DNA of 64,000 bases from Rikenellaceae bacterium (GCA_017442365.1 JAFRZW010000007.1:248001-312000), one strand, 5' to 3'. Positions 35,586-45,020 are shown, counted from the stretch's first letter. Program-made: numbers and translations. Notes: generated by a model from the letters alone, not told the origin.

Positions 35586-36446
35586 ATGAAACTTACAGGT
35601 AGAAGACGTAGTTCGAATGTTGAAGATCGCCGCGCGAGTGGTGGCGGTCGAATGACCAAGATGGGTTTGGGAGGTCTGTTGGTCGCAGGTCTGATCACGT
35701 GGTTGCTGGGTGGTAACCCGCTGTCGGTGTTGCAGAATGCCGATTTGGGCGCAATGATGGGTGGCGAGCAGACTGAATATGTCCCCACCGAGCGCGAGGA
35801 GCAGCTGGCTGAGTTTGCGTCGCAGATTCTGGCGGGTACCGAGGACGTGTGGAGTGCGCTGTTCGAGGAGATGGGACGTACCTATCAACCGCCTCGTATG
35901 GTGATATTTAAGAATGCAGTACAATCGGGTTGCGGTGGCGCAACATCTTCGACGGGTCCGTTCTATTGCTCGGCCGATCAGACGGTCTATATCGACCTTT
36001 CGTTCTTCGATCAGATGGAGTCGCAGTTGCGTGCAGGTGGCGATTTCGCATACGCATACGTGATTGCGCACGAGGTGGGTCATCACGTTCAGTATCTGCT
36101 CGGTATCTTGGAGCAGGTGCAGGCACAGCGTTCGCGCGTGAGCGAGAAGGAGGCAAATCGCCTGACCGTTCGTTTGGAGTTGCAGGCCGATTTCTTTGCG
36201 GGCATTTGGGCGCATTATGACGATAAGCGCTTTGGCTCGTTGGAGGACGGCGATATCGAGGAGGGTCTGAATGCAGCGACCTCGATTGGCGACGACCGTT
36301 TGCAGATGGAGGCTCAGGGATATACCGTTCCCGACTCGTTCACCCACGGTACGTCGAAGCAGCGTATGTCGTGGCTCAAAAAGGGTTACCTGACAGGTGA
36401 TTTGAGCCGTGGTGATTCGTTCTCGATTGATTACGACGATCTCTAA
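35586..36446 (+). CDS. Neutral zinc metallopeptidase (YpfJ/KPN_02809 family)
   Basis: A 286-residue membrane-anchored protein of the putative neutral zinc metallopeptidase family. A basic N terminus (KLTGRRRSSNVEDRR) precedes a single hydrophobic segment near 35-50. The zinc motif HEVGHH is near residues 161-166, followed by the typical ELQADFFAG block that supplies the third ligand. Cysteines in QSGCGG and FYCSADQ are also family features. The active domain should face the periplasm. The physiological substrate is unknown. It precedes a U32 gene by 6 bases. Confidence 0.9.
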   Translation: MKLTGRRRSSNVEDRRASGGGRMTKMGLGGLLVAGLITWLLGGNPLSVLQNADLGAMMGGEQTEYVPTEREEQLAEFASQILAGTEDVWSALFEEMGRTYQPPRMVIFKNAVQSGCGGATSSTGPFYCSADQTVYIDLSFFDQMESQLRAGGDFAYAYVIAHEVGHHVQYLLGILEQVQAQRSRVSEKEANRLTVRLELQADFFAGIWAHYDDKRFGSLEDGDIEEGLNAATSIGDDRLQMEAQGYTVPDSFTHGTSKQRMSWLKKGYLTGDLSRGDSFSIDYDDL

Positions 36447-36452
36447 ACAGCG

Positions 36453-38276
36453 TTGAAAATAGGAGCAGTACATACGGTTGAATTGTTGGCTCCTGCGCGT
36501 GATTACGATACGGCACGTGCGGCGGTCGATTATGGCGCGGACGCCCTCTATATGGGAGGTCCGCGTTTTGGTGCGCGCTATGCGGCTGGTAATTCGATCG
36601 ACGATGTGGCGCGAGTGGTGGAGTATGCCCACCGCTTTGGGGTACGAGTCCATTGCACGCTCAATACCATAATCTACGACGAGGAGCTACGCGAGGCGGA
36701 ACGAACTGCACACGAGGTGATTGCGGCAGGTGTCGATGCACTGATTGTGCAGGATCTGGCTTTCCGACGTATGGATCTGCCGCCGATCGAACTCCACGCC
36801 TCGACCCAGATGTGCAATATGACGCCCGAGTGGGTGCGTTTCTTGGAGCAGGCGGGTTTTTCGCGTGTGATTTTGGAGCGAGGATTGACCCGCGAGCAGA
36901 TACGAGCTATACGTGAGGCTACGGGAGTTGAGTTGGAGTGCTTTGTTCACGGTGCGATATGTGTCGGACATAGTGGTCGCTGTATGTTGAGTCGCACGAT
37001 GAGCGCGCGTAGTGGCAACCGTGGCGAGTGCAGCCAGCCCTGCCGATTGACCTATGACCTGACCGATGGAGCAGGACGTAAGTTAAAGAGTGGCAAGCAC
37101 CTGCTTTCGGTGCGCGATCTGGATCTCTCGTCGCATATCGGCGAGATGATCGACGATGGAATATGCTCGTTCAAGGTCGAGGGCCGACTGAAAGATATAT
37201 CTTATATAAAGAATGTGGTGGCGTACTATCGTCGTCGGATCGACGAGGAGTTGGCCGCTCGCCCTGCGGTGCAACGTTCGTCGGTAGGGGAGAGTGTTAT
37301 CGATTTTACGCCCAATCCGGCTAAGAGTTTCACACGTGGCGAGTCGAGCTATATGTTCGAAGGCAAACGCGCGGGCGTGGCGTCGTTCGATACCCCGAAG
37401 GCTGTGGGCGAGTATGTAGGTCGTGTGGCGCGTGTCGATTCGCGCACGTTTAGCCTCGACCGCTCGGCAGAGCTTGCAGCGGGCGATGGTCTGTGCTTTA
37501 TTGCCGATGGTGCGCTGACGGGTACGAACGTCAATAGCGTCGAGGGTCGTCGTGTGCAGCCCAATCGAATGGAGGGTATCACGCGCGGAGCGGAGGTCTA
37601 TCGCAATTTCGATCAACGATTCCGATTGGCGCTGGATCGCAGTCGCACACGTCGAGTGATCCCTGCGACGGCAATGGTCGCGTTTGACTCAGAGGGCGTT
37701 ACGCTCCGTTATACCGATTGCGAAGGCTATGTGGGTGAGGCGCGCCTCGATGAGCAACTCGACGCGGCATCGAATCTCGAACGTATGGAGCAGACTCTGC
37801 GCGAACAAACGGTGCGCAGTGGCGATACGATTTTCCGAGTTGATCGGGTGCAGATCGAAGGTGAGGTGCGCTTTGTTCCACTTTCGAAGCTGGGAGCATT
37901 GCGACGTGAGGCGTTGGAGCGTTTGACCGCGCGACGCGCGACGATCCGCCCCGAACACCACTATGCTGAGGAGGATCGCACGGCACGAATGCCAATCGCG
38001 CAGCTCGATGGCCATTGGAATGTGGTGAATCGACTTGCGGAGCAGTTCTACCGCGACCACGGTGTGGAGCGTATCGAGCGAGGGTTAGACGCACGTGCTG
38101 ATCTGCACGGCGAGCGAGTGCTGTTTAGCAGCTACTGTCTGCGTCGTGAGCTGGGCGAGTGCTTGCGCGAAGGCTCGAAGTTGCGCGATCCGCTCTATAT
38201 CGAGCACGGTGCGTTCCGCTATCGCTTGGAGTTCGATTGCAAGCGCTGTCAAATGAATTTGATCTATGAAGAGTAA
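36453..38276 (+). CDS. U32 family protein, RlhA-like (23S rRNA hydroxylation)
   Basis: A 607-residue U32 'peptidase' family member, closest in layout to RlhA/YdcP, which hydroxylates C2501 of 23S rRNA. The N-terminal TIM-barrel core carries ELLAPARDYDTARAAVDYGAD. The cysteine cluster expected for an iron-sulfur or metal site is visible: CFVHGAICVGHSGRC near 165-180 and GECSQPC near 196-202, with a final CKRC pair near the C terminus. The start is a TTG at 36453, 6 bases after the zinc peptidase stop. The protein overlaps the next methyltransferase frame, which supports an operon on an RNA-modification theme. Confidence 0.87.
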   Translation: MKIGAVHTVELLAPARDYDTARAAVDYGADALYMGGPRFGARYAAGNSIDDVARVVEYAHRFGVRVHCTLNTIIYDEELREAERTAHEVIAAGVDALIVQDLAFRRMDLPPIELHASTQMCNMTPEWVRFLEQAGFSRVILERGLTREQIRAIREATGVELECFVHGAICVGHSGRCMLSRTMSARSGNRGECSQPCRLTYDLTDGAGRKLKSGKHLLSVRDLDLSSHIGEMIDDGICSFKVEGRLKDISYIKNVVAYYRRRIDEELAARPAVQRSSVGESVIDFTPNPAKSFTRGESSYMFEGKRAGVASFDTPKAVGEYVGRVARVDSRTFSLDRSAELAAGDGLCFIADGALTGTNVNSVEGRRVQPNRMEGITRGAEVYRNFDQRFRLALDRSRTRRVIPATAMVAFDSEGVTLRYTDCEGYVGEARLDEQLDAASNLERMEQTLREQTVRSGDTIFRVDRVQIEGEVRFVPLSKLGALRREALERLTARRATIRPEHHYAEEDRTARMPIAQLDGHWNVVNRLAEQFYRDHGVERIERGLDARADLHGERVLFSSYCLRRELGECLREGSKLRDPLYIEHGAFRYRLEFDCKRCQMNLIYEE

Positions 38277-39174
38277 AATGCGAAATATGAAGAATCCCGA
38301 ACTTTTGACCCCCACGTGGAGCGACTACGAGTTGATCGATTGTGGCGACTACGAGAAGCTCGAACGCTTTGGTCGTTACGTTACGCGTCGTCCCGAGCCG
38401 CAAGCCATTTGGCACCGCTCGCTCTCGGAGGCGGAGTGGCAGCGTATGGCCGATGCCTCGTTCCGTCGCGATGCGCGTAGTGAGGAGCGTGGCGAGTGGC
38501 AACTGAAACCGCAAATGCCTTCGCGTTGGACGGTCGAGTATGCTCACGGACCTATGCACTTGCGTATGCGTCTGGCACTCACGTCGTTCAAGCACGTAGG
38601 TCTGTTCCCTGAGCAGGCCGAGAATTGGAACTATATCTGCGATCGCGTGGCAGAGATTCGTGCCAAGAAGGGGCGTGCCGAGGTGCTCAATCTGTTTGCA
38701 TATACGGGTGGCGCGACGTTGGCGGCTCGTTCGGCAGGTGCTGAGGTTACGCACGTCGATTCGGTCAAGCAGGTGGTTACGTGGTCGCGCGAGAATATGG
38801 AGGCGAGTGGCTTGGACGGAGTACGCTGGATTGTCGATGACGCGCTGAAATTTGTGCGTCGTGAGGTGAAACGCGGTCGCCAATATGACGGTATTATCCT
38901 TGATCCGCCCGCATACGGACGTGGTCCCGATGGCGAGAAATGGGTGTTGGAGCAGAACATTGCCGAGATGTTGGAGTGCTGTGCGCGATTGTTGTCGCCC
39001 GAGGGATTTTTGGTGCTCAATCTCTACTCGATGGGCCTGTCGGCAATGTTGGCGCGATCGGCTGTGCGTCAGGCATTTGGTGCTGCTGCCGAAGAGCAGT
39101 TTGGCGAACTCTATTTCGAGGATCGCGCGGGTAAGCAACTGCCACTCGGAGTCTATTATCGAATGAAACGTTAA
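38266..39174 (+). CDS. Class I SAM-dependent methyltransferase, RlmI/RlmK-like
   Basis: A 302-residue methyltransferase of the family that modifies 23S rRNA cytosines or guanines (RlmI/RlmK C-terminal type). Motif I is LNLFAYTGGATLAA near 143-156 and motif IV is LDPPAYGRG near 211-219. The start is one of three in-frame ATGs: 38266 overlaps the U32 stop by 11 bases, while 38278 and 38287 do not. The PUA domain of full-length RlmI is absent. The substrate is inferred only from family resemblance and from the neighbouring U32 gene. Confidence 0.84.
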   Translation: MKSKMRNMKNPELLTPTWSDYELIDCGDYEKLERFGRYVTRRPEPQAIWHRSLSEAEWQRMADASFRRDARSEERGEWQLKPQMPSRWTVEYAHGPMHLRMRLALTSFKHVGLFPEQAENWNYICDRVAEIRAKKGRAEVLNLFAYTGGATLAARSAGAEVTHVDSVKQVVTWSRENMEASGLDGVRWIVDDALKFVRREVKRGRQYDGIILDPPAYGRGPDGEKWVLEQNIAEMLECCARLLSPEGFLVLNLYSMGLSAMLARSAVRQAFGAAAEEQFGELYFEDRAGKQLPLGVYYRMKR

Positions 39175-39189
39175 ACAAAATTATAGATT

Positions 39190-39477
39190 ATGGGAGTATT
39201 ACTTTTGATTTTCGGTTTGCTGACCGGCACGGCACTCTGCGCGTTGGTTGGTATTTTGGGTAGCCGTCGTCGTTTGGGCTTTGGTTGGACCTTTATTATC
39301 AGCTTGATTTTCACGCCGTTGATTGGTTTGTTGGCGGCTTTGATCTCGGATCCTCTGCCCGAAGGCGAGAAGCGCTGGGGTTGTCTGGCGACGATTATCG
39401 GAGTGCTGACGTTGGCACTGATGGCCTTCTTCGGTATCCTGATTTTCGGTATGGGTGCAGCGATATTTGCGCTCTAA
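39190..39477 (+). CDS. Small membrane protein of unknown function
   Basis: A 95-residue protein with three hydrophobic segments (about 2-22, 31-52 and 66-95) separated by short charged loops, SRRR and PEGEKR. No family was recognised. It lies 15 bases after the methyltransferase and is followed by a strong terminator at 39497-39527, so it is the last gene of the plus-strand run. Confidence 0.65.
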   Translation: MGVLLLIFGLLTGTALCALVGILGSRRRLGFGWTFIISLIFTPLIGLLAALISDPLPEGEKRWGCLATIIGVLTLALMAFFGILIFGMGAAIFAL

Positions 39478-39496
39478 ACTCATAACGATACAAACG

Positions 39497-39527
39497 AAAA
39501 GCGACCCCGCAATCGAGGGTCGCTTTT
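39497..39527. terminator. Bidirectional intrinsic terminator
   Basis: AAAAGCGACCC and GGGTCGCTTTT pair in an 11-bp stem around a 9-base loop. It lies between the convergent small membrane protein and symporter genes. Confidence 0.92.
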
Positions 39528-39547
39528 GTTATTTTTGGGGAGAACTA

Positions 39548-40957
39548 TTACCAGCACTCAATGCCGTCGGTGGGGATCTTATCCTTGACCTCTTCGAGTC
39601 GGAATACGGGGTCTTTGCCCGCACGTCGCTGACGCATATAGTCGTCCAAAAGTACAATCACGCGACGACCCAACAGCACGATTGCCACTAAGTTGCAGAG
39701 CGTCATCAGCGCCATTGTCAGGTCGGCCAGACTCCACACGGTTTGCAGCGTGGTAACAGCACCGAACATCACCATTGCACCAACAGTCAGTCGGTATGCT
39801 ATCATCGCCCAACGCTTCTTCGAGAAGAAGGCGATGTTTGCTTCGCCATAGTAGTAGTTGCCGATGATCGAGCTGAATGCGAAGAAGAAGATCGCTACTG
39901 CCACGAATACTCGTCCTGCGTGGCCGATCTCGACCGACAGAGCCTCCTGCGTCAGCATTACGCCGTCCAACGAGCCATCGAGGGGCAGTCCGCTAACCAA
40001 GATAATCAGTGCCGTGCACGAGCAGATAACCAACGTATCGGTAAAGACGCCGAGCATCTGAATCAGACCCTGCTTAACGGGGTGCGACACGTCGGCCGTA
40101 GCGGCAGCATTGGGTGCTGAGCCTTCACCCGCCTCGTTGCTGAACAGACCACGCTTGATACCCTGCGTCATCGCGGCACCAACCGTACCGCCAAACGCCT
40201 GCTCAAATCCGAAGGCGCTCTTGAATATCGTTACAATCACGTCGGGAATCACCGTTATATTTGCTCCCACAACGTAGAGTGCCAAAGCCAAATATCCCAG
40301 CGCCATAAAGGGCACGATCAGCGCGCTCACCTTTGCAATGCGCTGAATACCACCGAAAATCACAATCAATGTTGCGATTGTAATCGCTATGCCCATATAG
40401 ACGTGATTGATCCCGAAAGCGTTCTCCATAGCGGCACAAAGCGTATTGCTTTGCACCGTGTTGTAAGCAAAACCAAAGGTCAGCACCGTCAGCACGCAAA
40501 ACAGAATGGCCATCGGACGGCATTTCAGACCGTGTGTCATATAGTATGCAGGACCACCCACAAAGCTATCCTTGTCGCGGGTCTTGTAGAGCTGCGCCAA
40601 CGTATTCTCGATGAACGAGTTAGCCGCGCCAAGCAGGGCAATCACCCACATCCAGAATACCGCACCTGGGCCACCGATCGAAACTGCCGATGCTACGCCC
40701 GCCAAGTTACCTACACCGACGTGGCTCGCCAACGAAACGGCAAAGGCTTGGAACGACGAGATACGTTTTTTACCCTTCTGCTCGTCGCTTTTAGTGCCCG
40801 ACGCAAACAGCTGGCGGAACATATCGCCAATCAGTCGGAACTGCACGAATCGTGTGCGGAAGGTGAAGTAGAGTGCGCAAACGATCAGCGCTGCAATCAT
40901 CACGTAGCTCCAAAGAACATCGTTGATCGAATTGATTATCTGCTGAAAAAGCTCCAT
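39548..40957 (-). CDS. Sodium:alanine symporter family protein (AGCS)
   Basis: Inner-membrane Na+-coupled amino-acid importer (469 residues, about 10-11 hydrophobic segments). Family blocks include GNLAGVASAVSIGGPGAVFW near residue 83, GGPAYYMTHGL near 134, and EAGEGSAPNAAATA in the middle. The usual substrates are alanine or glycine. It is the last gene of a minus-strand operon with sua5 and a thioesterase. Possible links to the D-alanine pathway elsewhere in the window are only thematic. Confidence 0.93.
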   Translation of the reverse strand: MELFQQIINSINDVLWSYVMIAALIVCALYFTFRTRFVQFRLIGDMFRQLFASGTKSDEQKGKKRISSFQAFAVSLASHVGVGNLAGVASAVSIGGPGAVFWMWVIALLGAANSFIENTLAQLYKTRDKDSFVGGPAYYMTHGLKCRPMAILFCVLTVLTFGFAYNTVQSNTLCAAMENAFGINHVYMGIAITIATLIVIFGGIQRIAKVSALIVPFMALGYLALALYVVGANITVIPDVIVTIFKSAFGFEQAFGGTVGAAMTQGIKRGLFSNEAGEGSAPNAAATADVSHPVKQGLIQMLGVFTDTLVICSCTALIILVSGLPLDGSLDGVMLTQEALSVEIGHAGRVFVAVAIFFFAFSSIIGNYYYGEANIAFFSKKRWAMIAYRLTVGAMVMFGAVTTLQTVWSLADLTMALMTLCNLVAIVLLGRRVIVLLDDYMRQRRAGKDPVFRLEEVKDKIPTDGIECW

Positions 40958-40977
40958 ATTACGGGGTTGCTTGTAGG

Positions 40978-41385
40978 TTACTTACTCAATCTCTCGCGCC
41001 ACTCGTCGGGCACTACGACCGACTCCTGTGCTTCGAAATCGAACGCCACCATCACCGAACGGCTCTCGGTTTTGATTGTCTGGTTCGCACCCTCACGACG
41101 GTCGTAGATACGTTGCAGGAGCGTAAAACTCTTATTCCCAATCGATTCGCATTCGGTGGTTACGTACGTGTCGTCATCGAATCGTACCTGAGCCATATAC
41201 GAAGTGTTGGTCGCTACGGTCAGCACGCGCATACGATCGACCTTAGCATCGCCCTGCAATGTTGCTGCCAGAAACTCGCTCTTCGCCACATCGAAATACA
41301 TCTGCTGGCAGACGTTGTTGATGTGCTGAAAGCAATCCATATCGTTGAATCGCTTTTGGATTGGGGTCTCGGTGCGGAATTTCAT
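40978..41385 (-). CDS. Acyl-CoA thioesterase, hot-dog fold (4HBT type)
   Basis: A 135-residue single hot-dog domain protein. The 4-hydroxybenzoyl-CoA thioesterase-like motif NDMDCFQHINN at residues 14-24 carries D17 and H21-I-N23-N24. It should hydrolyse an acyl-CoA or acyl-ACP thioester, but the natural substrate is not predictable. It lies 8 bases after sua5 and 20 bases before the symporter gene on the minus strand. Confidence 0.87.
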   Translation of the reverse strand: MKFRTETPIQKRFNDMDCFQHINNVCQQMYFDVAKSEFLAATLQGDAKVDRMRVLTVATNTSYMAQVRFDDDTYVTTECESIGNKSFTLLQRIYDRREGANQTIKTESRSVMVAFDFEAQESVVVPDEWRERLSK

Positions 41386-41393
41386 AGCGCTGT

Positions 41394-41954
41394 CTATCGA
41401 ATGATTTTGAACAATCCCGACTCATCAATGGCGATGATCGACGAAGGCTTGCGTGTGGGATTGCCCTCGAAACGGGGATCCACAACCAGATCCACGCCTG
41501 AACGAATCTCCTCTGCGATGCCGTCGAAATCCACAGGTGCAGGCTCACCCGAGATATTTGCCGAGGTCGAAACCAACGGGCGACCAAAACGATGCAGTAG
41601 CTGTCGGCAGAACTCGTGGTCGGGCACACGCACGCCGAGCGTTCCCTCGTCGGGCACAAGGTTTTCGGCGACATTTGCCGCTCCCGAGAGTATCAAAGTG
41701 AGGGGCGAGGTGGCTGTTTCGAGCAGGTCCCACGCCACGGCGGGCGCACCATTGACATAGCGACCGACCGAATCGACGTCGCCCACGAATACGATCATAC
41801 TCTTCTTATTCACAGAGCGTTTGAGCGCATAGATCCGATCGACGGCAGCGGCATTTGTGGCGTCGCAACCAATGCCCCACACCGTATCGGTGGGGTAGAG
41901 AATCAGTCCTCCGTTGCGGAGAACCTGCACTGCACGAGCAATTTGGTCTTTCAT
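41394..41954 (-). CDS. L-threonylcarbamoyladenylate synthase (Sua5/YrdC family)
   Basis: Makes the threonylcarbamoyl-AMP used for the t6A37 modification of ANN-decoding tRNAs. The 186 residues form a single YrdC domain without the Sua5 C-terminal extension. LYPTDTVWGIGCDATN lies near the N terminus with KRSVNKKSMIVFVGD next, and the SANISGEPAP block is conserved. The frame is open to an ATG at 41996, but the TAACTTTG promoter box at 42001-41994 excludes it, so the ATG at 41954 is used. First gene of the sua5-thioesterase-symporter operon. Confidence 0.92.
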   Translation of the reverse strand: MKDQIARAVQVLRNGGLILYPTDTVWGIGCDATNAAAVDRIYALKRSVNKKSMIVFVGDVDSVGRYVNGAPAVAWDLLETATSPLTLILSGAANVAENLVPDEGTLGVRVPDHEFCRQLLHRFGRPLVSTSANISGEPAPVDFDGIAEEIRSGVDLVVDPRFEGNPTRKPSSIIAIDESGLFKIIR

Positions 41955-41993
41955 TTTGGGAATTAAAGTGAAATTCGTTGCTAATATGTTGTG

Positions 41994-42001
41994 CAAAGTT
42001 A
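41994..42001 (-). promoter_or_regulatory. Promoter -7 box of the sua5 operon
   Basis: Minus-strand TAACTTTG, 40 bases before the ATG at 41954. It is paired with the divergent yebC box only 10 bases away. Confidence 0.6.
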
Positions 42002-42011
42002 GAAAATTTTA

Positions 42012-42019
42012 TAATTTTG
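42012..42019 (+). promoter_or_regulatory. Promoter -7 box of yebC
   Basis: TAATTTTG, 57 bases before the yebC ATG. Confidence 0.6.
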
Positions 42020-42076
42020 CCCTCACTTTTTCAGCTAATTCAGAATAAAATAACATAGATAAAAAGATCACAGACT

Positions 42077-42802
42077 ATGGGACGTGCATTTGAGTATCGC
42101 AAAGCGCGAAAGATGAAACGTTGGGGCAATATGGCCCGTGTATTTACCAAGATCGGTAAGGAGATCGAAATCGCAGTTAAGGCCGGTGGTCCCGATCCTT
42201 CGGCTAATACCCGCCTGCGCGTGCTGATTCAGAACGCTAAGGCCGAGAATATGCCTAAGGAGAACGTCGAGCGCGCAATCAAACGTGCTATCTCGAAGGA
42301 TACGGCTGACTATAAGGAGATGGTTTATGAGGGTTACGGCCCGTTCGGTATCGCATTCTTGGTCGAGACCGCAACCGACAATACCACCCGTACCGTTGCT
42401 AACGTACGTGCTTGCTTCAACAAGTGCGGCGGTTCGTTGGGTACGAGCGGTAGCGTGGCATTTATGTTTGAGCATAAGTGTACCTTCAAGTTCTCGAACA
42501 CGAAGGGTGCTGATCCCGAGGAGTTGGAGTTGGAGATGATCGACTTGGGCGTTGATGCTCTCGATGTTGATGAGGAGAACAACATCACCGTTGAGGCTCC
42601 GTTCGATGCTTACGGTCAGGTTCAGAAGTTCTTGGAGGACAACGGTTTCGAGATCATCAGCGGTGAGTTCGTGCGTATCCCGACCGACACTAAGGAGGTT
42701 ACTGCCGAGCAGCGCGAGAGCCTCGAAAAGTTGATCGAGAAGCTCGAAGAGGACGACGACGTTACCAACGTTTATACCACGATGGCCGAGGGTGAGGAAT
42801 AA
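42077..42802 (+). CDS. YebC/PmpR-family protein
   Basis: A 241-residue cytosolic protein of the YebC/TACO1 family. Members were first described as DNA-binding regulators and are now tied also to translation of proline-rich stretches. The signature MGRAFEYRKARKMKRWGNMARVF opens the protein, GGPDPSANTRLRVLIQNAKAENMP follows, and the acidic C-terminal part is typical. Single gene with its own promoter and terminator (42824-42860). Confidence 0.93.
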   Translation: MGRAFEYRKARKMKRWGNMARVFTKIGKEIEIAVKAGGPDPSANTRLRVLIQNAKAENMPKENVERAIKRAISKDTADYKEMVYEGYGPFGIAFLVETATDNTTRTVANVRACFNKCGGSLGTSGSVAFMFEHKCTFKFSNTKGADPEELELEMIDLGVDALDVDEENNITVEAPFDAYGQVQKFLEDNGFEIISGEFVRIPTDTKEVTAEQRESLEKLIEKLEEDDDVTNVYTTMAEGEE

Positions 42803-42823
42803 TCCTCGCTGCGTCCGAAAATG

Positions 42824-42860
42824 AATACCGCCCGAAACTGCGAAGGTTTCGGGCGGTATT
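42824..42860. terminator. Bidirectional intrinsic terminator
   Basis: AATACCGCCCGAAA and TTTCGGGCGGTATT form a perfect 14-bp stem with a 9-base loop. It lies between yebC and the convergent secreted-protein gene. Confidence 0.92.
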
Positions 42861-42884
42861 ATTATATTATAATAGGTATCTCTC

Positions 42885-43682
42885 CTACTTGACCATATAG
42901 GGACTGCTCTTGGCCCAAGCGATCATCAGTTGGTTGCGATCCGAGTTCCACGCCTCCTGATAGAGTTTGCGCACCACTTCGAGCCACTTGTGGTTGCGGT
43001 TCTGGTCGTTGTCGCCGACATCTTCCGTACCTCCCGCAGCGTAGTATTGGTCGCGGTTGGTGCTGCAAATACGTGCATAGCGACCCGTGTTGGGTTTAAT
43101 GTCGTCGTTGGTCAGACGCAGGTAGAACTCCAACTGCTCGTCGGTGCAGTGCTTGTCGGCAGGCACCATACCCTCGGTAGCAACATAGACCGTTACGCCA
43201 TCTTTGAATACGTAAGGCTCATAGAATTTCGGGGTGTACATATCCTCATAGACCACGCCTGCAACGGCAAATTGAGCAGCCGACTGCCACCTGATAAAGT
43301 CGCGGATACAGTGCAGGTAGGTCGTATCGACGCTCTGCTTAACCTCCCAGCAGGTCGTTGCGATCCACGTTGCGAGCTTCTCGGGCGAGGGCATCAGCAG
43401 ATAGACCAGACCACGCTTCTTGACATTTTTCTTCACATCGACACCTGTGTAGTACTCCCACAACTCAACGGGATAACCCTCCCAATTCGGAACGTCGTAG
43501 CGGGTGTCGAGTTTAGTTTGCGCCATATAGGCAGCTTTCAGTACATCTTTACACTCCTCAACCAGCTGCGGAAATCCGTTAGCGCGGAAATCGGCGGGCA
43601 GATCTTGGAATGTGGTTTGTGCCTTGGCGGGTTGCAATGCAAACAGCGCCAGCAACGAGGCAATCAATAAGTAGTTTTTCAT
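42885..43682 (-). CDS. Secreted protein of unknown function
   Basis: A 265-residue protein with a clear signal peptide (MKNYLLIASLLALFALQPAKAQ), so exported to the periplasm or beyond. The open frame reaches back to 43862, but the extra residues overlap rarA and have no leader. The mature part is rich in aromatic residues and has scattered cysteines (TTCWEV, LHCIRDF, ARICSTN). No domain was recognised. It follows rarA by 31 bases on the minus strand and is the last gene before the terminator. Confidence 0.72.
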   Translation of the reverse strand: MKNYLLIASLLALFALQPAKAQTTFQDLPADFRANGFPQLVEECKDVLKAAYMAQTKLDTRYDVPNWEGYPVELWEYYTGVDVKKNVKKRGLVYLLMPSPEKLATWIATTCWEVKQSVDTTYLHCIRDFIRWQSAAQFAVAGVVYEDMYTPKFYEPYVFKDGVTVYVATEGMVPADKHCTDEQLEFYLRLTNDDIKPNTGRYARICSTNRDQYYAAGGTEDVGDNDQNRNHKWLEVVRKLYQEAWNSDRNQLMIAWAKSSPYMVK

Positions 43683-43713
43683 AGGTTTATAGTTTTGTTT
43701 TACGTTATGTGTC

Positions 43714-44985
43714 TTAGTATTTGCCTTTCCACAGCGTGCGGATACGTTCGGCAATCTTCGCCTCGGTCGGGTTTTGCTCGTTGGGGGTGTAGAATCGTGT
43801 CCCCTCCAAACCCTCGGGCAGGAACTCCTGTTCGACGAACGAACCGGCATAGTCGTGAGCATATTTGTAGTCGCGTCCGTAGTCGAGACTCTTCATCAGC
43901 TTGGTCGGAGCGTTGCGGATATGTAGCGGTATGGGGCGATTTGTGGTGTCGTGCTCGACTTGCGCAAGGGCAGCGTTGATGGCAGCATAGGCCGAGTTGC
44001 TCTTGGGGCTTGTCGCCAAGTAGATGGTTGTCTCGGCAAGGGTAATACGCGCCTCGGGCATACCGATCTTATGCACGGTGTCGAAGCAGGCATTTGCCAG
44101 CAGCAACGCATTGGGATTGGCCAGCCCGATATCCTCCGAGGCCAGAATTACCAACCTTCGAGCGATGAATCGCGGCTCCTCGCCACCCGCCAACATACGA
44201 GCCAAGTAGTAGATCGCCGCATTGGGATCGCTACCTCGCACCGACTTGATGAAGGCCGAGATCACGTCGTAGTGCTGCTCGCCATTCTTGTCGTAGAGGG
44301 CGATGTTCTGTTGCAGGCAGTCGGTTACGGTCTGGTCGTTGATTACGATCGGATCCTCCAATGCGCCCGTAATGATGTCTAAGATATTGAGCAATTTACG
44401 TGCGTCGCCACCCGAGAAACGGAACAGAGCGGTGGTCTGTTCGACGCGAATATCTCGCTCGCGCAGCTCCGAGTCTTGTGTCAGCGCACGGTCGAGTAAT
44501 GTCTGCAACTCGTTGTCCTCCAAAGCCTTCAATACATAGACCTGACAGCGCGACAGCAACGGTGAGATCACCTCGAACGAAGGATTCTCGGTCGTAGCAC
44601 CGATCAGCGTTACGATACCCTGCTCGACAGCTCCGAGCAACGAATCTTGCTGACTCTTGTTGAAGCGGTGGATCTCGTCGATAAACAGGAAGGGCGATGC
44701 CGAGTTAAAGAATTGCTGACGGCGTGCCGAATCGATCACCTCGCGCACATCTTTCACTCCCGAATTGATTGCCGACAATGTGAAGAAGGGGCGTTCGAGC
44801 GACGCTGCAACCAACTTGGCCAGCGATGTTTTGCCCACTCCCGGAGGTCCCCACAGAATGAACGACGGCACGTTGCCCGACTCCAAGAAACGTCGGAACA
44901 CACCGTTCTCACCGACCAGATGGCTCTGACCGATATAGTCGTCCAGCGAACGTGGGCGCAATCTCTCAGCAAGCGGGGCAGACAT
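43714..44985 (-). CDS. rarA: Replication-associated recombination protein RarA (MgsA/WRNIP1 family AAA+ ATPase)
   Basis: AAA+ clamp-loader-like ATPase that acts at stalled replication forks. Walker A GPPGVGKT is at residues 46-53, Walker B is FIDEIHRFNKSQQD near 100-113, and sensor 1 is in TENPSFEV. The C-terminal half has the RarA tetramer domain (SAFIKSVRGSDPNAAIYYLARML). At 423 residues it is full length. Upstream lies the heptamer repeat at 44993-45020. Confidence 0.95.
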   Translation of the reverse strand: MSAPLAERLRPRSLDDYIGQSHLVGENGVFRRFLESGNVPSFILWGPPGVGKTSLAKLVAASLERPFFTLSAINSGVKDVREVIDSARRQQFFNSASPFLFIDEIHRFNKSQQDSLLGAVEQGIVTLIGATTENPSFEVISPLLSRCQVYVLKALEDNELQTLLDRALTQDSELRERDIRVEQTTALFRFSGGDARKLLNILDIITGALEDPIVINDQTVTDCLQQNIALYDKNGEQHYDVISAFIKSVRGSDPNAAIYYLARMLAGGEEPRFIARRLVILASEDIGLANPNALLLANACFDTVHKIGMPEARITLAETTIYLATSPKSNSAYAAINAALAQVEHDTTNRPIPLHIRNAPTKLMKSLDYGRDYKYAHDYAGSFVEQEFLPEGLEGTRFYTPNEQNPTEAKIAERIRTLWKGKY

Positions 44986-44992
44986 TACCTTA

Positions 44993-45020
44993 ATTCAAAA
45001 TTCAAGATTCAAGATTCAAA
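44993..45020 (-). repeat. Heptamer tandem repeat, 4 units
   Basis: Four 7-base units ATTCAAA-ATTCAAG-ATTCAAG-ATTCAAA, just upstream of rarA. On the minus strand they read TTGAAT plus one variable base and match the loci at 47240-47267, 48893-49032 and 49147-49174. Confidence 0.8.
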
